Both the position numbers and the translations under genes were made by a program. From Mesostigma viride (lineage: Eukaryota > Streptophyta > Mesostigmatophyceae > Mesostigmatales > Mesostigmataceae): a DNA stretch of 64,000 bases. Positions 20,480 through 33,510 of this stretch are shown here, piece after piece. Below the pieces are notes generated by a model. The model did not search any database. It was not told the origin of the DNA and was given only the letters and a program-made list of their open reading frames with translations. Location: NCBI GenBank assembly GCA_009746045.1, contig RPFO01000082.1, positions 1,495,776-1,559,775 of the forward strand. Reading direction: 5' to 3'. How positions within the stretch are numbered: position 1 is the stretch's first letter; every line of letters begins with the position of its first letter.

Positions 20480-22767
20480 GGGGACGGGACACCCCCGAAT
20501 TTTTTGGCGCCAAAAAATTCGCGCCGGAGCCGAAGGTCACAAATTTCACGTGCACGGTGCGCGCACCCCTTGCGGAAGTGGCCATGGCGACTGCGTTCAG
20601 GCGAAACTACCACACTAGGGCAGGCGAAATGCAAAAATTTTACTCGAATCTAAAAGGAGATGAGTTTATGATGTTAGTTTGTGGCGGAAATCAGCTGGTT
20701 TACAATATCGCTGTTGTTTTTTTATGCCATCGGCATGGGGGGTAATCTGAATTTTTTGGTCGCGCGGAATGAAATAGAATTCATGATAGCGGCTGTAAAA
20801 TAGCGGTTTTGGGGGCTGTTCTGACCTTGAAGCAGGCATTAATATCGGTTGCATCGAATTCTAAACCGAGCTGGTGCTTTTTGCCAGATTTTCGGCCATT
20901 ATCGGTAAGTAATTGTTCAGACCTGCGCAGTGCGTGTCTGACCTGTCCATGGAAGAACGGCTGTTGTTGCGCGCCTGGGCGAGGGATTTACGAGGGCAAG
21001 GTATAGATTTGTCGCGAACGTTATCTGCTATCGGTGCTTTCTTCTATGAGCTCATCGTTCGAGGTTTTTTGCGTTCTTTTTGGGCAGTTTCCGCCAGCTA
21101 GCTCGCCGTCGCTTGCCGTTGTGTTGTCGAATACCTGGCAGCTTTAGATTGTTTTCGTTGATGTCGTGATCAGGGCCGCTTCAGTCGCAGCCTATAGCTC
21201 TTCGGGAAGGTATAAGGCATTTCATAAAACGTGTTCTGGCAAGGATGTTGTGCGTATGGACGCTTCTTGTTGTTTGAGAGTGACGCACCCTCTCCTCACA
21301 GGCCGCAGCGGCATCACAGCGCTCATGCGGTGAAGGGCCGCCAATGGTTTCTTTGCATTTTATCGTGCAGGGATGGAAGTGTTATAGTGATGATGATGTT
21401 GGAGATATTGCATTTGTGTGACTGCATGTAGATAGCTGGCACCAATGGTTGTTTGAGCTTTCCTTTGTTATGATGATGTGACAAGACTACAATGTGCTGA
21501 GCCAACCATGGTTGACATGCATGACTGCATGCAAGCTATATATACCATGTTCTTACTTGGTTCCTTGCCCTCCATAGTCCCAGTTTGTCATCCATGCCGG
21601 GGAGGACAGTTTAGGAGGTGTTGTTGTGTTGATTAGCTTGGTTGGCATCAACCTTACACTCTAACCTGGGAGAAACATAGGAAATGCCGCTTAGGCATGT
21701 TAGGGCTACCACCGTCAAGGCTATGCACATATTTACAAGGCTGGCCATGCTGGAGGGATGATGAAGACATATGAGGTGCGTGGCCACCCCTTTGTACTTT
21801 GTAAACATACTCTGCATGGTTTTGGTGCATGTTGGATGGCATATTAAGTGGCACTGTGGGGTTACTAACTTACTGAGTGGTCCTTAGCGCCTTGTCATGT
21901 GGTCATATAGGAAACCCATCAACTTGAGCAGTTCTTGTCGCAATGACCCCCCACATTGAGCATGCGTTGCCGTCAGCGTGCAAGAGTTGATTATGTGTGC
22001 TTTGGTCAGTTTGCAGATGTCTTTGATGAAGAAGGAGGTGCTAGTGTGGCTAAATGGTTACTCTAATTTCCTTGTAGCGTCTACATGGGTGGCTGTCTTG
22101 GAATGGTTGTAACTTGGGCAGTTCTTGTCAGAATGGCGTCAAACCTTGAACATAGGAGGTACCATATGTGCAGAGAATGGTAGTATGTGGTTTGGCCAGT
22201 TTTCATGAGGCTTAGATGTATAAAGGGGTGTTAGTGTGGTTAAATACTAGCTAAAACCTCCCTTAGCTTCGTCACAGGTGGCAATCTAGGAATATCCATC
22301 AAATAGGGCTGCGCTTGTCAGAATGACCTGAAAATTTGGGGCTGCATGTCCCCCAACCTCTAGTATTTGGGAATATATGATTTGGCCCTATTCCATGTGT
22401 TTATGATTTGATAAATTTTTTTTTTCATTAAAAAAGTACCCTTTTTGCGGGAAAATCCATCAATGTGTGTAAACATGATTATTTTGTGCTCAAAATTAGG
22501 TAGCATTTCTCAAAAGTCAGGGAACTATATGGGAATATATGATTTGGTCCCAATATGTTTGCCCACTGCCCTAGGAAAAATGTGACTAGAATAGCGTCTT
22601 TTTCTATTTTTAGCGCGTTACCGGTGCCCTGTGGGGGCTAGTACCCCCCCCAAGTGGCTGGAAAATTTTTTTTTTATCATATTAATGGTCCCCAATCATC
22701 ATTGGATTTTTAGCACATGCATAGGTATGGTTTCCAGAAAAGTGCCCTTTAGGGGTGTCCCCTCCCC
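20480..22767 (-). mobile_element. TTAA-type DNA transposon, copy 2 (inverted)
   Basis: Reverse-complement homologue of 772-3,416, length 2,288 bp. The left end GGGGACGGGACACCCC follows TTAA (20,476-20,479). The right end, read inward, is GGGGAGGGGACACCCC, followed on the outside by TTTC rather than TTAA, so one target copy has decayed. The internal modules of about 180 bp carrying GCAGTTCTTGTC-type motifs are clear at 21,920-22,330. No transposase. Confidence 0.65.
20496..20521. repeat. 26-bp perfect palindrome
   Basis: CGAATTTTTTGGCGCC followed by its exact complement, no loop, just inside the left end of the copy-2 element. Copy 1 has a decayed form near 3,374-3,400. Confidence 0.9.
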
Positions 22768-23864
22768 TTTCAGGTTGATTCAGATGAGGTCTGTGCTGGT
22801 TCCTTGTGGACTGGCCAGCCAGGGAGATATCTTCTTACATGGTCAGGCCCTTGCCGACCATGTAAGAACCTGTTAGGCGACGCAGTGGCCAACATTGGAC
22901 ATACCGCCATATGTTTGTCTCCGCGGTATGATTTTAGCTGACATGCAGAGCACAGACACTGTTGGCGTCATCCGCTCAACCCCTCTTATTCAGACATGGG
23001 ACCTCGGATGTGTAGGATTAGTAGCGTTGCCCAGGCGGACATTGTCAAAGACTACGACCCCCCAGTTGTGGGTCCTAGGAAATTTAACAAGCATGATTGT
23101 CTCCTTGTTGATAGGCATTAATTAATCCTTGATGATAGGCATTGCTTGCGTGCAAGATTAGCTCGAGGCCCATATTTTAGACTACTAACTGAGCTGTGGA
23201 CATACATGTTGTTATTGACGTCTTGACGGATATTGACGTCTTGGGGTGACTTCCACTATATCTTCTTTGGGGAATTCAGAGATCCCGGTCCCCCAACATG
23301 GACATGAGACTAATTAAAATCAATTAATCAATGTCATGAATAGAGCGCGTTCATGACGTTCAGTCATGAACAGAGTCCTAACCTTAAACACATAAGAAAA
23401 CAATTATGGCGGGCCATGTGACCAATGTAAGAAGCTTAGCCCCCAAACATATTGTTGTCTCACGTAATGAATCACTTGCTGATCAACAAATCGATGATTA
23501 TCTCATAGGCACAATGTACCTCTGACCATCATTGCTGGCCCATGCATGCATGCACCAATGGCAGCCTACATGACACATACATCGCTTATTTGCCATGTAA
23601 AAAATGCGACAAAGTGTCCATATAGGTACTCATAGATTAGCACAAATTCCTTAGCACGATGTGGACAACTTTACTTAACGGTGAAAGCCTGTCTCGCCCT
23701 TATTGCCTTGAGGGTTCCCGGCGATAGGTCCTGTCTGTTGGTCGACATTTTTCTTTTGCAGCTGGCCATCGTCGGTAGGTATGAATGATCTCGATGCTAG
23801 CAATTACGATGATGATACCCGAGGTAGTCTATACCTAGGATCGAGAGCTTCTTCTTGTATGGCA
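22768..23864. other. Unassigned region with short inverted repeat
   Basis: No gene recognised. CTTACATGGTC (from 22,833) pairs with GACCATGTAAG (ending about 22,867) across a 10-base loop. The rest is AT-rich with dispersed short repeats. Confidence 0.4.
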
Positions 23865-24590
23865 ATGCCGGCAGTTAACTATTACTCCGAATAAAGAGTT
23901 AAGAGGTTGGCCCTCGGCAGTCGGCATGGCGATCACGGAGCGATGACGGGGCGATGACGGGGCGATGACGGGGCGTTGACGCGCGTGATGAATAGGATCT
24001 GTTTGACAGGCGGCGGCTATTGGTAATATAGATTGTTGATTAAGAGAAGAGTTTAGATGTTGGCCCGTGGGCGATGACGGTGACGGCGTCACCGTCATCG
24101 CCCTCGACGGGCGTCATGAATACGACCTTTTTGATATGCGGCGGCTATTGGTAATATAGGTCGTTGACTACTACTCCGAATACAAATGTAAAGAGGTTGG
24201 CCCTCGGCTGGCTCGGCATGGCGATCACGGGGCGATGACGGGGCGATGACGGGGCGTTGACGCGCGTGATGAATAGGATCTGTTTGATAGGCGGCGGCTA
24301 TTGGTAATATAGATTGTTGATTAAGAGAAGAGTTTAGATGTTGGCCCGTCGAGGGCGATGACGGTGACGGTCGTCACCGTCATCGCCCTCGACGGGCGTG
24401 ATGATAAGCCCATGTTTGATATGCGGCAGCTATTGGTAGTATAGGTCGTTGACTATCACTCCGAATAAAGAGTTAACAGGTTAAGGCCCTCGGCCGGGCG
24501 ATGACGGGGCGATGACGGGGCGTTGACGCTCGCGATGAATAGGACCTGTTTGATAGGCGGCGGCTATTGCTAATATATAGGTCGGATATT
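23865..24590. repeat. Tandem repeat of about 288 bp with internal palindromes
   Basis: Two and a half units. Each contains GGCGGCTATTGGTAATATAG twice, a short array of GCGATGACGGG, and a GC-rich inverted repeat. The best one, at about 24,344-24,398, has arms of roughly 23 bp (CCCGTCGAGGGCGATGACGG... and its complement). Comparison of units shows scattered substitutions. Confidence 0.75.
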
Positions 24591-25261
24591 TGTGTACCAC
24601 CCCCCTCCTTCCCGCGGCAGGTACGCAGCGACCCGCTGTTGCATGTCCTGGCTGCAATTGTGTATCACTTGTACGGTATTTGTGTATCACTTGTAGCGTA
24701 TTTGTGTACCGTAGTGGTTACAATATATGTACGCGTAATTATGTACGAATCGACCTCGTACAGGCCCAAAAAAACCCTCTTCCGGGCCTCGTACACCTCA
24801 AAATTAGGTACCACCAGCGCAGCGCGGCGCAGACCTTAAAGCCTAGCTACCCGTGGCGCGGCGCCCGGAGGGAGTTTTCGCGCGCAAACTTCGTTTGATC
24901 TGCGTTGATATGTGGGTAGGTGCCTCGTTTCGTGGTGTGCTCCGTTGGTGTTCTCTCGTTAGGTTATGGATAGCTAGGTGGCTATGGGTGAGAAAAAGCA
25001 ACGTACTCTGGACGGCTTGTGGGGTAAATTCCTGACCCCAGATGGCACTACCACGTCCCTCCTTGGCTACTATCTAATGGCTACTACCTAGTACCTACAT
25101 GCAGTTCAGTCAAACTGAACTGAACTACCTACTAGGTACTCGCGCACCCTTGAATATACCCTGACATTATACGTACGTACAGTAAAAATAATTCCCAAAA
25201 GTTCTCGTACACGTAACAAAAATTCCTAAAAGTATTCGTACGATAATTACGCGTACATATA
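24591..25261. other. Spacer with one extra copy of the ~110-bp repeat
   Basis: 24,595-24,720 resembles the repeat at 25,262-25,610. The remainder is AT-rich, with ACGTAC-type motifs and the inverted AACTGAACTGAACT near 25,115. No gene seen. Confidence 0.4.
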
Positions 25262-25610
25262 TTGTAACCATCACTTGTCCTCCTTCCCACGGCAGGTACG
25301 CAGCGACCCGCTGTTGTCCTGGCTGCAATTGTGTATCACTTGTACGGTATTTGTGTATCACTTGTAGCGTATTTGTGTATCACTTGTCCTCCTTCCCACG
25401 GCAGGTACGCAGCGACCCGCTGTTGTCCTGCCTGCAATTGTGTATCACTTGTACGGTATTTGTGTATCACTTGTAGCGTATTTGTGTATCACTTGTCCTC
25501 CTTCCCACGGCAGGTACGCAGCGACCCGCTGTTATACTGGCGGTATTTGTGTATCACTTGTAGCGTATTTGTGTATCACTTGTACGGTATTTGTGTACCA
25601 CCACCCTCCA
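25262..25610 (+). repeat. ~110-bp tandem repeat
   Basis: Three to four units built of TTGTGTATCACTTGTA steps and the block CTCCTTCCCACGGCAGGTAC. Shorter sub-repeats of about 23 bp (GTATTTGTGTATCACTTGT) lie inside each unit. Confidence 0.8.
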
Positions 25611-27467
<1,857 letters not shown>

Positions 27468-27880
27468 ATGCAGCTTGCAAACGGCAAGGGCAAGCACCCG
27501 GGTAAGAGCAAAGGCAACCGCACGAGCAAAGGAAAGGGAAACTGGAAGAGCAAGCACAAGGCCAAGGAAAGGACAAAGGCACTTGTGCTTGCCAAAAGGG
27601 CAGGCTCAAGGGAAATGACAAGGGCAAGGGCAGGGGCAGGCACAAGGGAAGCGGATAAGGGCAAGGGCAGGCGCAAGGGAAAGAGATTAGGACAAGTCAA
27701 GCACGAGGGAACGGACAAGGGCAAGGGCAGGCACAAGGGAAAAGATGAAGACAAGGGCAGGCACTAGGGAAAGGATGAGGGCAACGGCAAACACTGGGGA
27801 TCAAAGGATAGGGGCAAGGGCAGATGCTAGGGTAACAGTTAGGGCAAAGGCAGGCACAAGAGAAGAATAAGGGGCCGTGA
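27468..27880 (+). repeat. Degenerate minisatellite (GGCAAGGGCA-type)
   Basis: Imperfect purine-rich units of about 10-18 bp such as GACAAGGGCAAGGGCAGGCA. It yields a spurious Lys/Gly/Arg-rich frame (27,468-27,767). Confidence 0.75.
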
Positions 27881-28079
27881 AGTATAAGTGGAAATGCGGG
27901 TGGCGACATGGGGTTCGATCGGGCCTGCTGATGCAAATGCAGATTTCAACTGCAGTGACAAACACAAGCGTAGACATAGGCAACGACAAATTCCTTGCAT
28001 GCGTGCCTTGCTCTTCACCGGCTGGCTCGTTTGCTAGTTGTCTAACAGTTTCTACCGATAAACATCACTTGCCATTGTA

Positions 28080-28345
28080 AGGTCTGCCTTGCTGCCGTGC
28101 TAGTGGGTAGCTGGGTGATCGTGCTTGTTCCTTGTCAAGGGAGGGATGCATGTGGAGTAGGTGGGTGGGTGTGCTTGTTCCTTGCCAAGGAAGGGATGCA
28201 CAAAGGTTAGATAGGTGCACGTGCTTGTTTCTTGTCAAGGGAGGGACGCACAAAGGGTAGGTGGGGGCACATGGTTGTGCCTCGTCAAGGGCGGGATGCA
28301 CGAAGGGTAGGTGGGGGCATGTGGTTGGTCCTTGTCTTTTCACCG
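28080..28345. repeat. ~59-bp tandem repeat, about 4.5 units
   Basis: Units share TGCTTGTTCCTTGTCAAGGG, AGGGATGCACAAAGGGTAGG and a GTGGG block, with increasing similarity to the right. Confidence 0.8.
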
Positions 28346-28487
28346 CCCAAGCGATGGCGATGTAGCATGCATTATACATTTATTCGTGCATTAAAAATCA
28401 CTTTCCTTACAAGCGGCCTTAGCCGACTCCATCTGCCGTTGCCATTTCTCCGTATTGCATTGTCCGGACACGGTTTTTGTGTCGCAG

Positions 28488-28725
28488 GTCTTCCCCCGTA
28501 AAGGCACAAGCTGCCTGCGCGCGGAATTATGTGCAGACACCTCGGTTTCCAACACGACGGCTTCCCGCACATATCGAGCTCTGGATGTACAACATCTTCC
28601 CCCGGCGCACTTGCTCCCGGATGGAGCTTCTGTGCGGTGCCGACATCCCCGGAGCTGTCCTAAGCACCGCATGGAAACAGTATTTCAAGCCACGAAGAGA
28701 AGCCACGAATTTGATATTGACTTGA
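28488..28725 (+). CDS. Exon-like segment near the right end of the 14.87-kb element
   Basis: After TTTTTGTGTCGCAG an open frame includes NYVQTPRFPTRRLPAHIELW, MYNIFPRRTCSRMELLCG and LSTAWKQYFKPRREATNLIL, ending TGA (28,723-28,725). Composition is protein-like and the acceptor is good. A terminal exon 0.7 kb from the terminal repeat would suit an element-encoded gene. No family recognised; the other frame is also open to 28,763, which weakens the case. Confidence 0.3.
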
Positions 28726-29048
28726 TATTGTCGTCAGAAGACTTGATATGCTATTTTCTGTGAAGGCGTTGGATTTTTGTGCATGACATGTAATCCTGCA
28801 TTTAATAATGAAATTTTTTATGAAATAGGAACTCGTCTTGCATGAGCCTTGCTGCAAATGCCATTCATTTTTTTCCCCCGGGTAAATGGGTGTTAGGGGT
28901 TAGGTTGACCGAAATGATGTGAAATCAAAGTGAAATTCTGATAAGTGACATGCGTACTGCAATTCAGAACGACATAGCGACATGATTGTAGTACCGGTAG
29001 TGTACGCGAGAAGCATACGACGTCGTAACCTACGGGACCGAGTACCGG

Positions 29049-29275
29049 GATCGTAAATTACCAACTCGTAAATTACTACCTCGCAAATTACTACCTCGTA
29101 CCTTACTACCTCGTAAATTACTACCTCGTACATTACTACCTCGTACATTACTACCTCGTACATTACTACCTCGTAAATTACTACCTCGTAAATTACTACC
29201 TCGTAAATTACTACCTCGTAAATTACTACCTCGTAAATTACGACGTCGGATCTTACCTCGGATCTAACTCGTAGC
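29049..29275. repeat. 15-bp subterminal tandem array
   Basis: About 14 units of CTACCTCGTAAATTA with a few variants (CGCAAATTA, CGTACATTA, CGTACCTTA). The same word occurs in the adjacent terminal inverted repeat (TAAATTACGAGGT), so array and terminus share a motif. Confidence 0.9.
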
Positions 29276-29334
29276 TTACGAGAAAGATCCGACCTCCTAT
29301 GCAAACGGTAAGAGTAAAAGCGGAGTAAATTACC

Positions 29335-29390
29335 ACCTCGTAATTTACGCCTCGGATGCTTTTTACCACCCTCGGACGAAAAGTATAGTG
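29335..29390 (-). repeat. Right terminal inverted repeat of the 14.87-kb element
   Basis: Its complement begins CACTATACTTTTCGTCCGAG and matches the left end apart from the 5-nt insertion there. TA follows at 29,391-29,392. Confidence 0.9.
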
Positions 29391-29998
29391 TATGGCCGAC
29401 CTACCTCCAGCTCCGGCAGACCAAGGCGGGACAGCCGGTGTACTGGAAGGGGGCGGCCATCTACGTCGGCCATAAGCCCTGGCAGGCGACCCCCCCCCCC
29501 CCGCGGCCCCAGCGACTCCAGACGCCCCAGCTTAGGGGAATATAGCAGTAGTAGTGTAGAATAGATAGACCGTGGCCATGTACATGTACGCCTCCTAGAG
29601 GCACTATCTCAGCTAAGCCACGCGCTTCACTTAATCATGTACATGTGTGCCTATTATGAGCCACACCCCCGATGATGCCTAGCTTTATTTAGTTCTGTTG
29701 TGCCTATGCAGGGAATAACTCTCTGCTGAGACGCCATGCCCTAGCTTCTTTGTATAGCTATGCTGATCTTCCCCCCCATGACAGGCTCCCCCTTCGCTGG
29801 GCATAGCTTGAAGATCATGGGGATGCCAGTGCCCTGGTGCACCTAGAGCAAGGGTCCTTTACATCCCCACCCTTGCAGGATCGAAGTAGCTTAGGATGTA
29901 TGATAGGCCATACGCCCCCTCTCAAGGGCTATCAGTATGTGCTACATATACTCCCAACGGAGTTATGTTACAATTCAATTCAATTCAATTCAATGATT
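29391..29998 (+). pseudogene. LINE ORF1 3' portion, 3' UTR and tail
   Basis: Resumes the ORF1 broken at 14,518. In frame it reads WPTYLQLRQTKAGQPVYWKG, then AAIYVGHKPWQ, matching the C-terminus of the intact relative (WPEYLRHK...VYWRGGDL). A C run near 29,491 disrupts the end. There is no ORF2. The 3' UTR continues to the hairpin ACTCCCAACGGAGT (about 29,949-29,962) and an (AATTC)n tail (about 29,971-29,995), the presumed 3' terminus. A second short hairpin-plus-tail (TTCCCAACGGAGTC, then TTTAATTTAATTTATT) follows at 30,000-30,040. Confidence 0.75.
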
Positions 29999-30040
29999 TC
30001 CCAACGGAGTCATTGTTTAATTTAATTTATTATTTTTTTA

Positions 30041-31640
30041 TGGGGCTCTAGGCCTGACTATTCTACTGCTGTATTCCCCTAAGCTGGTGCGTCTGTCCAG
30101 ATTCGCTGGGTCGGCGGGGGTCGCGTGCCAGGGCTTGTGGCCGGCGTACGTAGATGGCCGCCCCCTGCCGGCCATTACACCGGCTTCCCCGCCATGGTCC
30201 GGTCTGCCGGAGCTGGAGGTAGGTCGGCCATAGCTCCCGTCGCCGTTGTTGCTGCGCCAGGGTCAAGTCGTCGTCCAGCAGGGTGACGCGAGTCTTCTCG
30301 AGCCGCTTGCGGCGTCTGAGAAACGAAATCTTGGGCCGGCCGCCGGGTTCTTAAAGGTGAGAAGAAGCGGGAGCGCCCCTGCCTTAAGTACCCCGCGCAC
30401 GGGGAAGGCGGTGAGCGACCAGCTTGACCTCACCATGCAAGGAGGCCCATGCCACCAAGGATTTCTCGCTCAAACGCAAGCTTCTCGGAATTCTCACCTG
30501 ATCCTCCATGTCGAAGCTCTTGACGATGACGTTAGGCTGCGCTTGGCGAGCTCGGCCTCCTCGCGCAGGTCGAGCGTCTGCTGCTGGAGCTCTCGGCTGT
30601 GACGGCGACCGGAGGTGGTGGAGGTAATGTGATGCTTATTAAGCATGTCTTCCCTGAGGTCTGCATGGGTGGGAGAAGCAGCGCCAGCCGGGACAGCGGG
30701 GGCTGGCTTGGCGGCAATGTCCTTCTCCGCGCGCCTGCCGGGCGGTTCACGATGCCTGCGGTGTTTTGCAGGCATTCGATGGCGTTGGCGTCAAGTCCTT
30801 GAGGCGCTGGTCGATGTCGCGGAGCTGGGCGGTGATCAATGGCGTCAGCCGGTGGGCCGGTGGTGGCGGTGGAGGTCGAGGCGAGGAGGGTGGATCGAGG
30901 TGGCGGCCGGTGGAGATGGTGGAGAGGAGGGGGAGCTCGGCAGTCAGTGTGCTGCCAATGGCCACCATATGTGCAGCGAGGGGGGCCACGTGCTGAGCAC
31001 TCGAGGGCCTCCTTTTAAAAGGAGTGAGCGGATGGAGGATTCGGTCAAGGTGGTGGTGATGGGCTGGGGGGGCCAGAGCTCCTCGATGGAGCGTCGAGAA
31101 GGAGGGAGAAGAGGGCGAATGTTTGCAGGCGGGGGCGGGGGGCGGTGAGAATGGAGTCGAATGGGCGCCTCTCAAAGAAAGCATTGACGAGGCAACCCTG
31201 GGGATCGCACGCCTTGCTTCTTGAACTGTGCAAGCAGCTCTTCCACCAGGGTTGCCTCGTCAATGCTTTCTTTGAGAGGCGCCAACAAAACAGATAGCTC
31301 ATGAGCTTGTCGTGGTTAAGCTTGTCAAAAAAGCAGGGCTGGCTGGCCAGCGTCAAAGTCAAACTCTTCCCAGCTCGGCGCGGCAGGACGACTGCGCTTC
31401 CAAGGGCTCAGGTGACGCTGCGGGCGAGGCAAGCCCGGGGGGCTGGGCGATCACTAGGGCTTGGCTAGCTAGTGGCGCCGCTGCCTTCTGGGCCGGAGGC
31501 CAAAGCTGGAGCCGGAGCTGCAGACGTATTTTCAGGGCTGAGCCCAGCCGCCAGGCTGCGTTGCGCGGAAGAGCGTTTGCTCGCCATATATTGCGTAATA
31601 GCTTCGGAAAATTATATCAGCCACATCAATCCGACGCCGC
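30041..31640 (-). pseudogene. LINE ORF1-only element, decayed copy (minus strand)
   Basis: Reverse-strand homologue of the 13.2/29.4-kb ORF1. It starts at about 31,586 (MASKRSSAQRSLAAGLSPEN). The coiled-coil segment ITAQLRDIDQRLKDL is near 30,800-30,830, and the C-terminus TLAQQQRRRELWPTYLQLRQ lies at about 30,265-30,205. Frameshifts are scattered. An inverted duplication of a GCGCCTCTCAAAGAAAGCAT sequence occurs at 31,158-31,282. Its uninterrupted GGGAGCTATGGCCGACC is the empty-site reference for the 14.87-kb element. Confidence 0.7.
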
Positions 31641-31730
31641 GCCAAAGTTGTGCGCGAAAATTCCGGGGGAAATTTGACGAAATTCGGTGCGCGCGGGAGA
31701 TGTTGAGTGCAAATTGCAGTGCGAAGGCTA

Positions 31731-33510
31731 TTAATTAATTAATTAAACTCGTGCTCCCGTTGGGGAGTCACGGAGCACCGAAGTGCTTTTAATCCCTGTG
31801 TGTGCACTACAGGAGAAAGGGCAGAGACCCCCAGTCTCCTTCATGCCAAAGGCATGCCACAGCTGCAATCGGGCGCGGCTAGCGAAAAGGACAGGCTAAC
31901 GATCCGGCAAACTGTGGGTGCAATAAGACCCATGTGAGCATATCATAGCAAGGAGCGTGGGCAAGTAATCTGAACATAGCCAGGGCGTAGCATGGCTGTA
32001 CTAGGACTAGGCTAAGGCTATGGCTGGTTGTGTACCGTGCGTTGGCGGCACGTGACTAGGTGTGTTGGCACAGCTAGGCATGGCTGCCTTAGCGGCAGTG
32101 ACGCCAATGGTTACAAGCTAGGGCTATTGCTATTCTAGCCCGCTGGGGGCGTCCACATCTTGTGGTTGATCATCAGGTCCCCGCCCCTCCAGTACACCTT
32201 GGGCTTCTGGGGGTCCTGCTTATGGCGGAGGTATTCCGGCCACAGGTCGCGTCGCTGCTGTTGCTGAGCGGGGGTGAGGTCGTCATCCAGCGTCCAGGTG
32301 AGGTCGTGCAACCGCTTGCGACGAGAGAGGAACCGCTGCTTATCCTCAGGGGAGGGGAAGGTGAGTAGGACTGGTGGGGGGGCCGCCTTGTCCCGTGAGT
32401 GGGGAAGGCGGTGGCACCCACGCAGTTCTACCTCACCTACCAGGCCCATGAGGGTAAGAAGCTGGTTCTTGAGCTCGTCAGCAAGAGAGGTTGACGTCTC
32501 ACCTGGCTTCTGGGGGAAGCGACGTAGCACCACTCGGCACTCGCGGCGAGCGCGATCGGTGACCTCCCGTTGCTGGGCCTGGCGGTGGTCCTCCAGCTCC
32601 TGGAGCTTTGTGGCGATGGCGTCGGTGGTGGAGGCGGTCGCTGACCGCAGCAGGTCCGCGTAGGAGAGCGGCGGGAGGTCGCCAGCATCCTGCCGGGGTG
32701 GCTGGGATGCAATGGTGGCCGTCTGCTCCGCTATCTTGGGGACCTGTGTGGCCAGGGCCTCGGTGTGGGCGGTGATGGCCTCAAGCTTCTTCAGGAGCAC
32801 GCCACACTTGCCCTCCACCTGGTTAAGGCGAGAGACAAGTGCAGCATGCGTTTCCGAAGCCTGCGCCGTGGTGTGTAGCGCCGTGAACTGGGGTTGTAGC
32901 TTGTGGACGACCTTGGTTTCCACGTTGGAGACCCGGGCCTCGACCGTGTTGAGCGTGGTGTTCAGCGATGTCAGCTGCTCGGCCAGCGGCCAGGTCACGT
33001 GCTCCTCCAGCACTGCGCGGATGTCATCCTTGCCGAGGGAGGAAGCCGATGGCGCTGCCGGCTGTGCGGGGGCTGGGGTGCGGAGCGTTCTGGTGATGTC
33101 GCCGAGGCGGATCTGGAATTGGCTGGTCAGGATAATCAGGCGTTGTTGTACTTCGTTCAAAGCATAGAGCCAGGACATGTCTCCATTGTAGTCGATAGCC
33201 GCCCCCTTCCTGGGCACGAAGAGCTTCCGCTCCTGTTCGAGGAACTGGAGAACCTCAATGCATTCCTGCGGCGACAACTCTTGCCACTCGGTGAGGGAGA
33301 ATCGTCGGTCGCCGGGGAGGAACTCGCTCCATTTTCGATCGTGGCAGGGTTTCTTGGGCTCAGGCGAGGCGCTTGGCGAGGGTTTGGCGGGTAAGCCTGT
33401 CGGCTGAACAATGGCGAGGGCGAGAGGGTTGGGCTGGGCGCTGGGAAGCTGTGCCAGCTCCTTTTCCAGCCCTCGTTTTGCTTTGGGAGTCGTCATAGCT
33501 GGTCACGTGC
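31731..33510 (-). mobile_element. ORF1-only LINE unit, near-complete (minus strand)
   Basis: About 1.8 kb: intact ORF1 (33,496-32,135), a 3' UTR of some 380 bp, the hairpin GGTGCTCCGTGACTCCCCAA...GGGAGCAC (31,775-31,745) and a (TTAA)n tail (31,745-31,731). No ORF2 lies between ORF1 and the tail, as in the other ORF1 copies here. It would depend on another element's reverse transcriptase. Confidence 0.7.
32135..33496 (-). CDS. LINE ORF1 protein, intact, 453 aa
   Basis: Probable nucleic-acid-binding protein that coats retroelement RNA. Residues 1-60 are a Pro/Ala/Ser-rich leader with basic patches. Residues 165-260 and 285-318 have heptad-like spacing (SLNTTLNTVEARVSNVETKV; LVSRLNQVEGKCGVLLKKLE), a likely trimerising coiled coil. 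Residues 318-395 (CRVVLRRFPQ...VELRGCHRLPHSRDKA...VLLTFPSPEDKQRFLSRRK) resemble the RRM-like domain, and 400-450 (WTLDDDLTPAQQQQRRDLWP...VYWRGGDLMINHKMW) the C-terminal domain, of L1-type ORF1 proteins. The ATG at 33,496 is the first in frame. It has no stops or frameshifts, unlike its three relatives here, so it is recent or under selection. No ORF2 follows. Confidence 0.8.
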   Translation of the reverse strand: MTTPKAKRGLEKELAQLPSAQPNPLALAIVQPTGLPAKPSPSASPEPKKPCHDRKWSEFLPGDRRFSLTEWQELSPQECIEVLQFLEQERKLFVPRKGAAIDYNGDMSWLYALNEVQQRLIILTSQFQIRLGDITRTLRTPAPAQPAAPSASSLGKDDIRAVLEEHVTWPLAEQLTSLNTTLNTVEARVSNVETKVVHKLQPQFTALHTTAQASETHAALVSRLNQVEGKCGVLLKKLEAITAHTEALATQVPKIAEQTATIASQPPRQDAGDLPPLSYADLLRSATASTTDAIATKLQELEDHRQAQQREVTDRARRECRVVLRRFPQKPGETSTSLADELKNQLLTLMGLVGEVELRGCHRLPHSRDKAAPPPVLLTFPSPEDKQRFLSRRKRLHDLTWTLDDDLTPAQQQQRRDLWPEYLRHKQDPQKPKVYWRGGDLMINHKMWTPPAG

